Shown one piece after another: positions 33,801 to 40,887 of a stretch of 64,000 nucleotides of DNA. The translations under genes and the position numbers were made by a program. The notes under the pieces were generated by a model. The model was given only the letters and a program-made list of their open reading frames with translations, was not told the DNA's origin and made no database searches. Numbering within the stretch: position 1 is the first letter of the stretch; every line of letters begins with the position of its first letter. The stretch comes from Deltaproteobacteria bacterium (GTDB lineage: Bacteria > Myxococcota_A > Polyangia > Polyangiales > JADJMO01): contig JANYDK010000117.1 in NCBI GenBank assembly GCA_025363655.1, forward strand, positions 1 to 64,000, in the 5' to 3' direction.

Positions 33801-33926
33801 ATCGTCGAGGCCCTCGAGGCGCTCGCGTGCGAACGGGCGCTCGGCCCCGCCAGCGTCGGAATGGACGCCTGCCGAGCGCTCGTCGAGCGCCTGCTCGACT
33901 CTTCCGCAGCTCCTCGAGGGGCCTGA
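30801..33926 (+). CDS. Cyclase-like/AAA-type ATPase regulator with Pro-rich linker and helical C-terminus
   Basis: A 1041-residue protein. Residues about 15-165 follow the class III nucleotide-cyclase outline (VGVGTLSSV, LSVGPGIARAAALARVARAGEVVV) but show no obvious metal Asp pair, so this domain may be inactive. Residues about 170-590 look like a STAND/AAA ATPase: the P-loop reads RAPPGVGGTR, with Gly for the essential Lys, while the Walker B LVLVDDA is kept, and winged-helix and TPR-like parts follow. Residues about 595-860 are Pro-rich with repeated PPPSARP. The last 140 residues are TPR-like. Cyclase-ATPase-TPR proteins are common as Myxococcota regulators. Here the gene is GTGA-coupled to pspA. 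Confidence 0.65.
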   Translation: MNALVVALRWMGKSPPTETPAEPLATAVRGAMARASAAGACLVGVVADGATFGFEADAIEEAVELALSLVRTDEGPSHWKAGVGVGTLSSVREEGTFERLSVGPGIARAAALARVARAGEVVVDLLVGEARSGALLSTGRRVATDGFRRFRGVVVDGSEPWRRDGGLTASLRVPEVIGRQGSLRELEALRAGGLAVVRAPPGVGGTRFLDEVATMAPRVLRVSPVGCGVEPLAALRIAVSRALEAELRASSPGRVRAPSPRVAESMRRLAGGEGVDLDAAGEIVAGLLGGDTEEPTPPLVLVDDAMAVDRASLEAIGLAGSGPNAGFAVVARLDHGEPIPKALASLVTEVDLTLKPLQPHEASMVLEDLCGGSSALTDEVKKRWGRRGAGVPLAIVESVRHGLAVGELAVRDGVITPRGKASGRGRALSAQGWIGRRLGALSVDRPHEASLVSLVALAGASTLRPRIEGAAAELGLPRGETFDAMLERLLREGWLRAEGDRLSPGSRSLRDVTIERTDPGTKRLLHGALAASLSRAAHGLDIAEAAHHAALAGDHRQAAEMAVRAADRLRTAGLVEWADALSAFARAEGDSPRSSRQLPPNSTTNPVRRAPPPSAAGAPAHVTTPSPPPAAAQVLLSRRPSTLGGPTVPPIELDPFDAEEGPVTMRVSPLPPSASLIPAPSARGSEPSGAIEPIELEGFDAPARSALPEPPRPLPPPTPSVRPPPLPPSARPAPPPPPSARPLPPPPPSARPAPPPSARPAPPPSSIRPAPAAASAPSAVAAPAGPPGPPPRPPARPPAQPPPRAGFPTASAATPAAPNVSGPPSGPVSAPVVPRPAFVAPAASAARPQRPPFSPQMKVTGMTGLMPAVRATGDAPPVEVAMRELTPIAPEMRPVTIEPPPMPPSVRGIGRWADDARAALRARDFVAVEACLAQLEAAGTGSKTAIDRVRGITALAKGDLPAGLRFLRRARADAKEPRSVAKATLAYAVALGVAGRREEAIVEALEALACERALGPASVGMDACRALVERLLDSSAAPRGA

Positions 33927-33949
33927 GGCGCCTGAGGCGCCCGAAGCGC

Positions 33950-33985
33950 CCTTGAAGTGCCCCTGAAGTGCCCCTGAAGTGCCCC
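33950..33985 (+). repeat. 11-base tandem repeat before the thiolase gene
   Basis: Three units of roughly CTGAAGTGCCC (the first with TTGAAG) follow the stop of the cyclase-like gene. They are preceded by two copies of GCCTGAGGC that include that gene's stop codon. The tract lies in the 162-base gap upstream of the thiolase and may be a slippage product; no protein reading is likely. Confidence 0.7.
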
Positions 33986-34088
33986 CGTCGAGGCCGACAC
34001 GCTCGGCACTTGCGCCGAGGCCACGCGCGTACGAAGAACTGCTTCGGGGCAATCGCTTCGCACGAGCTGTCTTCCTGGAGAAACGCAC

Positions 34089-35288
34089 ATGGCCAAGCTG
34101 AGCAAGGAACTCGTCATCGTCGGCGCCAAGCGCACTGCTTTCGGCACCATGGGAGGCGCGCTCAAGGGCGTGTCGGCCAACGATCTCGCAGCGCACGCGG
34201 CCAAGGCCGCCCTCGCGCAGAGCGGCGTCGCTGCCGCGGAGATTGGTCACGTCGTCGTCGGCAACGTCATGCAGACGAGCGCCGACGCCATCTACTGCGC
34301 GCGCCACGTCGGTCTCAAGACCGGCCTCCCCATCGAGGTCCCCGCGCTCACCGTCAACCGCCTCTGTGGTTCGGGCTTCGAGGCGATCATCGACGGCGCG
34401 CAGCTCCTCCTCCTCGGCGACGCCGACGCAGTGCTCGTCGGTGGCACCGAGAACATGACCCAGGCCCCGCACATCCTCCGCGGTGGTCGCGACGGCTTCG
34501 CCTTCGGCAAGGCGCCGAACCTCGAAGACTCGCTCTGGAGCGCGCTCACCGACAGCTACTGCAATGCGCCGATGGCGATCACCGCCGAGAACCTCGCGGT
34601 GAAGTACGGCATCAGCCGCGAGCAGGTCGACGAGTACGCGCTTCGCAGCCAGGCGAAGTGGGCCGCCGCGCAGGAATCAGGCGGTTTCAAGGATGAAATC
34701 GCGCCCCTCGATCTCCCGGGAAAGAAGGGGGCGCCGCCGGTCGCCTTCGCCGTCGACGAGCACCCGCGTCCGAAGTCGACGATGGAGACCCTCGGCAAGC
34801 TCGCGCCTGTCTTCAAGAAGGACGGCGTCGTCACCGCGGGCAACGCCAGCGGCATCTGCGACGGCGCGGCGATGCTCGTCCTCACCACCGCCGAGTTCGC
34901 CAAAGCGAAGGGTCTCACTCCGCTCGCGCGTCTCGTGCAGTGGGGTGTCGCCGGCGTCGAGCCGACGTTGATGGGCATCGGCCCCGCGTACGCCATTCCC
35001 AAGGCCCTCGATCGCGCGGGCCTCAAGCCGAGCGACGTCGATCTCTTCGACATCAACGAAGCCTTCTCCGCGCAGTGGCTCGCCTGCCAGAAGCACCTCG
35101 AGCTCCCCCTCGAGAAGTGCAACGTCAACGGCGGCGCCGTCGCACTCGGTCATCCGCTCGGCGCTTCGGGCGCGCGCATCACCACCAACCTCGTCTACGA
35201 GCTTCGTCGCTCGCAGAAGAAGATCGCGGTCGGCAGCGCCTGCATCGGCGGCGGCCAGGGCATCGCCGTCGTGCTCGAGCGCGTCTGA
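34089..35288 (+). CDS. Thiolase, acetyl-CoA C-acyltransferase
   Basis: A 399-residue thiolase that condenses or cleaves acyl-CoA. The nucleophile Cys93 is in VNRLCGSGFEA, the NEAFS motif follows, the base His is about 355 in GGAVALGHPLGASGA, and the second active Cys is about 385 in GSACIGGGQG. Length is standard for the tetrameric biosynthetic/beta-oxidation type; the sequence does not distinguish acetoacetyl-CoA synthesis from fatty-acid degradation. A GGAG eight bases before the ATG is a good ribosome site. No other fatty-acid genes are adjacent. An eight-base tandem repeat begins at its stop codon. Confidence 0.92.
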   Translation: MAKLSKELVIVGAKRTAFGTMGGALKGVSANDLAAHAAKAALAQSGVAAAEIGHVVVGNVMQTSADAIYCARHVGLKTGLPIEVPALTVNRLCGSGFEAIIDGAQLLLLGDADAVLVGGTENMTQAPHILRGGRDGFAFGKAPNLEDSLWSALTDSYCNAPMAITAENLAVKYGISREQVDEYALRSQAKWAAAQESGGFKDEIAPLDLPGKKGAPPVAFAVDEHPRPKSTMETLGKLAPVFKKDGVVTAGNASGICDGAAMLVLTTAEFAKAKGLTPLARLVQWGVAGVEPTLMGIGPAYAIPKALDRAGLKPSDVDLFDINEAFSAQWLACQKHLELPLEKCNVNGGAVALGHPLGASGARITTNLVYELRRSQKKIAVGSACIGGGQGIAVVLERV

Positions 35289-35340
35289 GAGACTGAGAGT
35301 CTGAGAGACTGAGAGTCTGAGAGTCTGAGAGTCCGAGAGA
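35286..35340. repeat. Eight-base tandem repeat between convergent genes
   Basis: The unit G(T/A)CTGAGA is repeated six to seven times with single-base drift, starting at the thiolase stop codon and ending just before the stop of the convergent small gene. It occupies the whole intergenic gap. The unit contains TGA, so copy-number change would not extend the thiolase. Confidence 0.85.
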
Positions 35341-35346
35341 CGGCGC

Positions 35347-35646
35347 TCAGGCGGTTCGGACGGCGCGCTGCTTCCCGGTCACCGAGCGTGAACCGGGGTG
35401 CGTGCCGTCCAAATCGCTGGCGCCGTGGAGAATTGCCTGAATCTTGATGGCGCGACCGATGGCCTCGAGGAGACCACCGCGCGCCATCAATGCGACCGCG
35501 AAGCGAAGCCGATCGTCGGGCGACGAGAGGCTGCCAAGGCCGATTTCGTGGAGGATCTCGGCCACGAGCGTGCGCGCCCGTTGAGGTCCGAGCGTGCTCA
35601 CGACCTTGTTCAGCGCCACGTCGGTCACGAGATCGGCTTCTTTCAC
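35347..35646 (-). CDS. Small helical protein of unknown function
   Basis: A 99-residue protein with a GTG start that overlaps the stop of the upstream gene (GTGA), so the two are coupled. The first 75 residues look like amphipathic helices (ALNKVVSTLGPQRARTLVAE, AVALMARGGLLEAIGRAIKI); the tail is basic. No Cys, no signal peptide and no membrane segment are seen. I recognise no family. Its coupling to the EExxH protein suggests a shared task. Confidence 0.55.
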   Translation of the reverse strand: MKEADLVTDVALNKVVSTLGPQRARTLVAEILHEIGLGSLSSPDDRLRFAVALMARGGLLEAIGRAIKIQAILHGASDLDGTHPGSRSVTGKQRAVRTA

Positions 35647-36047
35647 TGCAGTTCCTTCGACCGTTTGCTGATGCGCGACGCGGCGTCGATCGAGATTTTC
35701 TTCATCGTGTCGATGAACTGCGGGGCATCCATTCCCGAGGTGAGGAACGTGTAGCGGTAGCCGCGGTGCTGCGCGGCGATGACGTCGGCGCTTTCGCTCT
35801 CACCGAGCGAGCGACCGATCGCCTTCTCGAGGCTGACGGCGTCCATCTTCGCTTGTGCGGCGAGGAGCCCGTCGAACGCGGCGATGAGATCGATGTAGTC
35901 GTCGAACGCAGTCGCGATTTGCGCCGGCGTCGCCACCGACAGGAGCTTGTCGAGCTCGAGCGCATCGATGCGCGCGTGCTGGGCTTCCTCGAGCCAGTGC
36001 ATCTTCAGCAGCCGGGCGAAGAGCGGGTCGATCGCGCTGTCACGCAC
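35643..36047 (-). CDS. EExxH-containing helical protein, probably 5'-truncated
   Basis: 134 residues from a GTG. The sequence KMHWLEEAQHARIDALELDK has the EExxH pattern of ferritin-like diiron proteins, but it lies only 16 residues in, too early for a complete four-helix bundle. The same frame stays open upstream to a TAG near 36110 and reads WCLWLEDEDHYTGS, protein-like, with no start codon. The neighbouring hydrolase gene ends at 36133. This suggests that the N-terminal part was lost, leaving a remnant, or that translation now starts internally. The C-terminal half is helical with no further motif. It is coupled by GTGA to the 99-residue gene. Confidence 0.5.
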   Translation of the reverse strand: MRDSAIDPLFARLLKMHWLEEAQHARIDALELDKLLSVATPAQIATAFDDYIDLIAAFDGLLAAQAKMDAVSLEKAIGRSLGESESADVIAAQHRGYRYTFLTSGMDAPQFIDTMKKISIDAASRISKRSKELQ

Positions 36048-36132
36048 CGAGCCCGTGTAGTGGTCCTCGTCTTCCAGCCAAAGGCACCAGCTGGCGAGGT
36101 TTTTCTGCGACTACGTGCGACGTGTGCGTCGT

Positions 36133-37206
36133 TCACCGCGGCTGGATGTAGCCGAGGCGCGAGAGGAATCGTGCGATCGCGGAAAACCCTTCGCGTCGGC
36201 CAAATTGGAGCAGGTGGGCTCCGGGGAAGCGCGCCATCTCGGCTCCGAAGTGTCGCGCCAACGTCTGCGCGTGCGTCGGGTGGGTGATGCGATCGCCTTC
36301 GGCGACGACGACGAGCATCCGATCGCCAGGGATGACCGGCTTGCGGGCGAGGGGGCGAACCAGATCGAGCGCGCGCTTGCCGGCGTCGACGAGCTTCGAG
36401 GGGACGACGGTGCCCCGCATCGCCTCGTGCTCGACGACGACGTCGGTGAGATCGGCGAGCGGGATGAAGGGAATGGCGAACGCGAGCTCGGACATCGCGG
36501 TCGAAGCGAGCGCGGTGGTGTAGCCGCCGAGGCTCATCCCCGCGAGTCCGACCGACGGCGCGCCGTGACGCCCGAGCCACTCGACGAGCGCGCGAAGATC
36601 CCAAATCGCCTGGCCGAGCGCCTCGTTCGTGCGCGCGACGTCGGCCGTGGGAAAGAGCGGCGTGCGTTTGCGTCCGGCAGGCGCGCGAAGGGCATGGAAG
36701 GGCAACGTGAAGAGCGCGACGTCGAGCCCGAGCCCGTAGAGCCACGACGTCGCCCAGGCGCGCTCCTCGAAGGAGAAGGTGCCGGCGCGATAGCCGTGGA
36801 TGCAGACGAGGGTGGGTCGCGGCGTCGCGTGACGAAAGAGGCGCGCGTGACCGGAGGTGTTCTCGTGCCACGCGAGATATCGATCGCGGTGCTCGGGCCT
36901 CGCCGGGATCCATCGCGAGGCCCACGAGACGTCCGTCACCGAGCCGCGCTTCTCGCCGTGCTCGTCGTGCATCTCGCGGACGAAGCGCTCGTGCATCCGT
37001 GCGATCGGCGGTGGAGCGGCATAGAAGGCGTCACGATCGACCTCGGCATAGCGCTCGGCGACGCCTTCGAGATACGCGAGGCGTTCGGTCGGCGTAGGCC
37101 CGCGCTTCGACGCGCGCTTGGCGAGCTCTTGCGCGATGCGCACGACCGCGACGTCGAATCCGGCACCGGCGCTGGCGAGGATGGGGCGAGCGAGCCGCTG
37201 GAGCAT
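36133..37206 (-). CDS. Alpha/beta-hydrolase family protein
   Basis: A 357-residue hydrolase. The core starts near residue 131 with PTLVCIHGYRAG (oxyanion region). The nucleophile elbow is AGMSLGGYTT (Ser225), VVAEGDRITHP provides an Asp candidate and FPGAHLLQFGR the His. The first 125 residues are a helical lead with Arg/Ala-rich sequence. No signal peptide is visible, so it should be cytosolic or membrane-associated. Esterase, lipase and thioesterase activities are all possible. It starts at ATG with a weak ribosome site and is followed 86 bases later by the EExxH frame. Confidence 0.75.
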   Translation of the reverse strand: MLQRLARPILASAGAGFDVAVVRIAQELAKRASKRGPTPTERLAYLEGVAERYAEVDRDAFYAAPPPIARMHERFVREMHDEHGEKRGSVTDVSWASRWIPARPEHRDRYLAWHENTSGHARLFRHATPRPTLVCIHGYRAGTFSFEERAWATSWLYGLGLDVALFTLPFHALRAPAGRKRTPLFPTADVARTNEALGQAIWDLRALVEWLGRHGAPSVGLAGMSLGGYTTALASTAMSELAFAIPFIPLADLTDVVVEHEAMRGTVVPSKLVDAGKRALDLVRPLARKPVIPGDRMLVVVAEGDRITHPTHAQTLARHFGAEMARFPGAHLLQFGRREGFSAIARFLSRLGYIQPR

Positions 37207-37344
37207 GCGAGCAGCATAGCCCGAGCCGCGAACGTCGCAGGGCTGGTGCTAGAGCGTGCCGATCATCGCGAGCCCGATGCGATCGGCAGACACCCACGGC
37301 ATCGGCACGACGCGAACCGAGAGGTCGTTGCGTACCAGCACCGT

Positions 37345-38505
37345 CTAGTTTCTGCGCCCCGCCGCCACCCACGCACCCAAGGCTGCGAGGACGAACGCCA
37401 CCGGGGCGCACGCGACGCCCAAGGCGACTGCCACCGGCGCGACCACTCCGAGGGCGAAGAGCAGCGCGATCAGCGCCAAAATCGCCGAAAGACCGGCCTC
37501 GAGGACGAACGGGCGATCTGGTGCGTTGCGACCTCCTCCGGCGAGGCCGACGACGGCGGCGCTGATCGGGAAGCTCATGATCACGCCGAGCACCAAGAGG
37601 AGCGCCGCGTACTCTGCGCCCGGACCGCTGCGATCGATTTCGCCGAAGTCGATGTGCGCGCTGCGGCCGATGGCGACGGCGCCGGAGAAGCCGAGCACCA
37701 TGCCGCCGACGTTGCCGAGCGCGCCGAGGACGATCCAGATGGGGCGCACCGAGCCGCGTGAGAGTTGTTCGCGGGCGAGGCCGACGAGGGACTCGCGGCT
37801 CATCGCGCGGAGCGAGCCATGCATCGAGGTGCGGCCGCGCCCGACGCGGCTGATGCCGAAGGCGGCGAGCGCGGTCGAGACGACGGCGATGATCAGCGCG
37901 ACCGACATGCCGCCGGCGCCGCGTGTGCGGAGCGCGACCTCGACGGCGCCGCGCGCGATCATCACCGAGAGCGCGTAGCGGCCGAAGGGAGTACCCCCCA
38001 GCTTGCCGTCGAAGGCCGAGCGCGAGAGGCCGTAGCCCCAGGTGGCGGCGAGGGCGATTTCGTCGACCGTCATGATCGAGGCACGCACGCCGCTCGAGAG
38101 CGCGCCCTTTTCGAGGATGACATAGGTGAGGAGCCGGCCCATCGAGAACGCGGCGCCCGTCACTGCGGCGGCGAGCGGTGGATCGACGTCGTCGTGGAGC
38201 GCTTGCGAGATCACCATCCACACCAGCACCACCAACGTCAGCACCGTGAGCGGCCCGACGATGCCGAAGCCGACGAGGGCCATTCCGACGCCCTCGGCGC
38301 CGCTCAGGCGACCGCCGACGAGGAAGTCCATCACCAGCGATTCGACGGCGCGCAGCACCACCGCCGCGACGACGCCGCCGAGGAGGAGGACGATCCAGCT
38401 CTGCGCTCCCCAGCGCGTGTGTCCGCGGTATCGATGCCTCGCGAGCGCCACCAGCCCGATCGCCACGAGGGCGATGACGAGCGGCGGGAGGACGGCGAGC
38501 TTCAT
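37345..38505 (-). CDS. Multi-pass inner-membrane protein of unknown function
   Basis: A 386-residue protein with about ten hydrophobic segments (e.g. PPLVIALVAIGLVALA, SWIVLLLGGVVAAVVLRAV, GPLTVLTLVVLVWMVI, and three at the C-terminus). A charged cytoplasmic or periplasmic loop lies around residues 235-255 (GRGRTSMHGSLRAMSRESL). No transporter or enzyme signature is recognised. Beyond its TAG the same frame stays open for about 30 further codons. It is not obviously in an operon: 138 bases separate it from the next minus gene and a repeat copy lies upstream. Confidence 0.6.
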   Translation of the reverse strand: MKLAVLPPLVIALVAIGLVALARHRYRGHTRWGAQSWIVLLLGGVVAAVVLRAVESLVMDFLVGGRLSGAEGVGMALVGFGIVGPLTVLTLVVLVWMVISQALHDDVDPPLAAAVTGAAFSMGRLLTYVILEKGALSSGVRASIMTVDEIALAATWGYGLSRSAFDGKLGGTPFGRYALSVMIARGAVEVALRTRGAGGMSVALIIAVVSTALAAFGISRVGRGRTSMHGSLRAMSRESLVGLAREQLSRGSVRPIWIVLGALGNVGGMVLGFSGAVAIGRSAHIDFGEIDRSGPGAEYAALLLVLGVIMSFPISAAVVGLAGGGRNAPDRPFVLEAGLSAILALIALLFALGVVAPVAVALGVACAPVAFVLAALGAWVAAGRRN

Positions 38506-38555
38506 CGCTGACCGTCCCTCGTAGCGCGGGGGGCGGCTGGATGGCTAGAAGTTAG

Positions 38556-38646
38556 GCTTCGGCAACCGAGCAGAGCGAGATTGACCGAAGCGGCCAAAGT
38601 TGCGAAGCAATCTTTGGCGAACTGAAGGGCGAAACGAGACGCTTCG
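38556..38646 (-). repeat. Dispersed structured 3'-end element, copy C
   Basis: Read on the minus strand it begins right after the stop of the barrel protein gene. The leader is a degraded version of the palindrome seen in the other copies (GAAGCGTCTCG), with about eight extra bases. The 63-base core (38618-38556) differs from copy B only at the two predicted loop sites. The stems GCCAAAGATTGC/GCAACTTTGGC and GCTTCGGTCAA/TTGCCGAAGC are identical. Confidence 0.85.
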
Positions 38647-38648
38647 GC

Positions 38649-39425
38649 TCAGGGGTAGTGGAAGCCGATGTGCGCGAGCGCGGTCGCCATGAAGCCGGTG
38701 CCGCTCTGATCGCTGGAAAACTGCGGGTTCCCGCCGAGGCCTTTGCTCTTGAGGAAGAGCGCGTCGAGCGTACCGTCGAGGCCGACCTCGATGTTGCTGC
38801 TGACGTAGTACTGGAAACCCGCGCGTGCACCGACGTCGATGCCGTTGATGCTCACGAGATCGCAGGCCGCGCCGCAGACATCGGTGTTCAACTTCGCAGC
38901 CCAAGCGTAGCCGACCGTGAGGCCGAAGCGCGGCCAGAAACGGCCCGAGCCCGGCTGGTAGGCAAACTCGCCGCCGGCGGTCCAGAGGTTGTACTGCGGC
39001 GTCGTCAGCGCGCGGAGGCGACCACCGAGCTGGAAGGTGATGAGCTCGACGCCGGCGCCGAGACCGAATGCGGGACCCGCCGGTGTGCCGGTGTCGGACC
39101 CGCCGGTCAGCGACTTGGGGATGCTGGCGAGACCGAGGCCGATTTCGGGTTGGATGTAGACGAAGTGGAGGCCCACGCCGGTGTCCTGGGCGCTCGCTTG
39201 ATCGAGCGCTGCCGCCGTCGAGCCCGCGGGAGGAGGAGGCGTGGCGCTGCCGACCGTGCCCGGCTCGGGCATCGGCGGCGGGGGAGGGGGCGCGCCGTTC
39301 GGATCGCCGCCCGCAGGATCGGGGGTGAGGTCGGTGGCGGACGCGTTGGCAGCGGAGGCAGTGACGAGCAGAAGCGCCGCGAGGCCTGTCAGGACCCGAA
39401 GTGAAGACACGTGGAAACTCCTCAT
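38649..39425 (-). CDS. Predicted outer-membrane beta-barrel protein with Pro-rich linker
   Basis: A 258-residue protein. The ATG (MRSFHVSS) follows AAAAAGGATGG and begins a signal peptide cut near ANASA. A 45-residue Pro/Gly/Ala linker (GAPPPPPPMPEPG) leads to an OmpA/OmpW-sized barrel: LHFVYIQPEIGLGLASI, WPRFGLTVGYAWAAKL, GARAGFQYYVSSNIEVGL. Two Cys (VCGAACD) could form a loop disulphide. It ends HIGFHYP, not the usual C-terminal Phe. Function unknown. Copy C of the dispersed element follows its stop. Confidence 0.7.
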   Translation of the reverse strand: MRSFHVSSLRVLTGLAALLLVTASAANASATDLTPDPAGGDPNGAPPPPPPMPEPGTVGSATPPPPAGSTAAALDQASAQDTGVGLHFVYIQPEIGLGLASIPKSLTGGSDTGTPAGPAFGLGAGVELITFQLGGRLRALTTPQYNLWTAGGEFAYQPGSGRFWPRFGLTVGYAWAAKLNTDVCGAACDLVSINGIDVGARAGFQYYVSSNIEVGLDGTLDALFLKSKGLGGNPQFSSDQSGTGFMATALAHIGFHYP

Positions 39426-39468
39426 GTTCGAGCCATCCTTTTTCACCACTGCGACTGCGAACCGCGCT

Positions 39469-39768
39469 TCAACTCCCCGAGCTCCTCGAACGTGGACGTG
39501 CCGGAGTCTTCGGGAGTGAACGATCTCTACGGGGAGAAGCTGACACTCGCTCGTTCTGTTCCTCATCGGGGACTTCTCGGGCGAGCTCTCCCCCTTCGTC
39601 TTCGACGTGCTCGGCGGGAATTCGATACGACTCGGAGACCCAGTTGCCCAGATCGATGGCTCTACATCGGACGGAACAGAAGGGATAGGCCGGGTTTTCC
39701 GCGAGATTCTTCGCTCCCTTGCCGCAAATGGCGCATCTGCGGAGCGGGCTACTGCCTGCTGCATCCAT
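39469..39768 (-). CDS. yacG: YacG-type zinc-binding DNA gyrase inhibitor
   Basis: A 99-residue protein whose first 50 residues match the YacG zinc finger: RRCAICGK, then YPFCSVRCRAIDLGNWVSES and YRIP. The four Cys (CxxC and CxxxC) should bind one zinc. YacG proteins are usually about 65 residues and inhibit gyrase by binding GyrB. Here the C-terminus adds about 50 residues, first acidic then basic/Ser/Pro-rich, of unknown role. I start at the ATG of MDAAGSS; an in-frame TTG lies four codons upstream. The coaE or other usual neighbours are absent. Confidence 0.8.
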   Translation of the reverse strand: MDAAGSSPLRRCAICGKGAKNLAENPAYPFCSVRCRAIDLGNWVSESYRIPAEHVEDEGGELAREVPDEEQNERVSASPRRDRSLPKTPARPRSRSSGS

Positions 39769-39840
39769 GACGTCTGACAACGTAGCACCTGACCTCCCCG
39801 AATTCGCCCGCTCGTGGCCAGTCCACTAGGATCGTCCGTC

Positions 39841-40887
39841 ATGCGCGCACGCCGGGTCGCCTTCGCTCTGGTGGTCTCGGGTGCGCTCTCGGGCTTCTCC
39901 TGTTCGCCGAGGCCGCATGGGTTGCCGCAGGGTAATGGCGGACCGTCGAAGCTTCTCGAGCCCTTGCCGCCGCCGCCACCCGGCTCGGTCGTCGTCCACG
40001 GCCCGTTGGTGGTCGAGGCCGTCGATCCCGTTCGTGCCGAGATTGGCTGGGATCGCGAGCTGGTGCGGGCGAGCCGGCTCGTCACCTACGACGTCGTCGT
40101 CTCCCAACTGCGGGCGACGTGTCCGGAAGACGTCGCGCCCAAGCGCACCGCCGATGCGATGGGTTGCCTGGCGATCGCCGACGCGGTGCTCCCCGCGAGC
40201 TGCACCAGCGACACGGTGCACGCGCGCATCGAGGTGACGGTGACCTATGGCATCGAGGTGCAGCAGCGTTGCGCCGGCGACGGCGCGCCCTACGCGGTGC
40301 CCGAGGCTGGCGACCCGAAGCAGCTCCTCGCCGGTCACGGATCGGCTTGTTTTTCCAGTCGAAACAAGTTCAAGCCGGAGGCGACGTGGACCTCGCTCTA
40401 CGCGCTCACCGAGCTCTCGATCGTCGAGAAGCCGTTGCTCGTCGTCAGCGATGCGGCCCCGCTCGTCGGCGTGCTCCTCGATCCCGCGTCGCCGCCGCGC
40501 GCCTGTCGTGACGACGGCGTCTTCCTCGATGGCACTCCCGGCGCGGACGCGCAGAGCCCGTCGACGGCGACCACCAAGAGCTCGGAAGAGCTCGCGCATC
40601 TTCTCTCTGCGCGAGGCCCGCTCCCAGGCGAGGGCACGTCGCTCGGCGTCACCGGTGGTGCGTTTCGGACCGAGCAAGAGCTGTGGGAAGCGTGTCGTCC
40701 GGCGGCGCCGCTGTCGCCGACCGATCCGAAGAACCAACTGCTCCCGGCGCTGCGTTGTCAGCTCTTGCGGCAGCTCGATCGCTTCGTGCGCGAGGTCGAG
40801 GACGCAGCGCGCCCGCAGACGCCCAAGGGAGCCAGCGCAGCCCCATCTACCAGCGGGTCCAGCGGAACCGGCACGGTGAAGCCGTGA
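39841..40887 (+). CDS. Lipoprotein of unknown function
   Basis: A 348-residue predicted lipoprotein; the ATG of MRARRVAF starts a signal ending in LSGFSC. The mature part has a Pro-rich stretch (EPLPPPPPGS), then a mixed alpha/beta region with at least seven Cys spread over 240 residues, suggesting disulphides, and a Ser/Gly/Thr tail. No family is recognised. Its TGA overlaps the GTG of the next gene (GTGA), so the two are coupled. It is divergent from yacG with a 72-base gap. Confidence 0.65.
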   Translation: MRARRVAFALVVSGALSGFSCSPRPHGLPQGNGGPSKLLEPLPPPPPGSVVVHGPLVVEAVDPVRAEIGWDRELVRASRLVTYDVVVSQLRATCPEDVAPKRTADAMGCLAIADAVLPASCTSDTVHARIEVTVTYGIEVQQRCAGDGAPYAVPEAGDPKQLLAGHGSACFSSRNKFKPEATWTSLYALTELSIVEKPLLVVSDAAPLVGVLLDPASPPRACRDDGVFLDGTPGADAQSPSTATTKSSEELAHLLSARGPLPGEGTSLGVTGGAFRTEQELWEACRPAAPLSPTDPKNQLLPALRCQLLRQLDRFVREVEDAARPQTPKGASAAPSTSGSSGTGTVKP

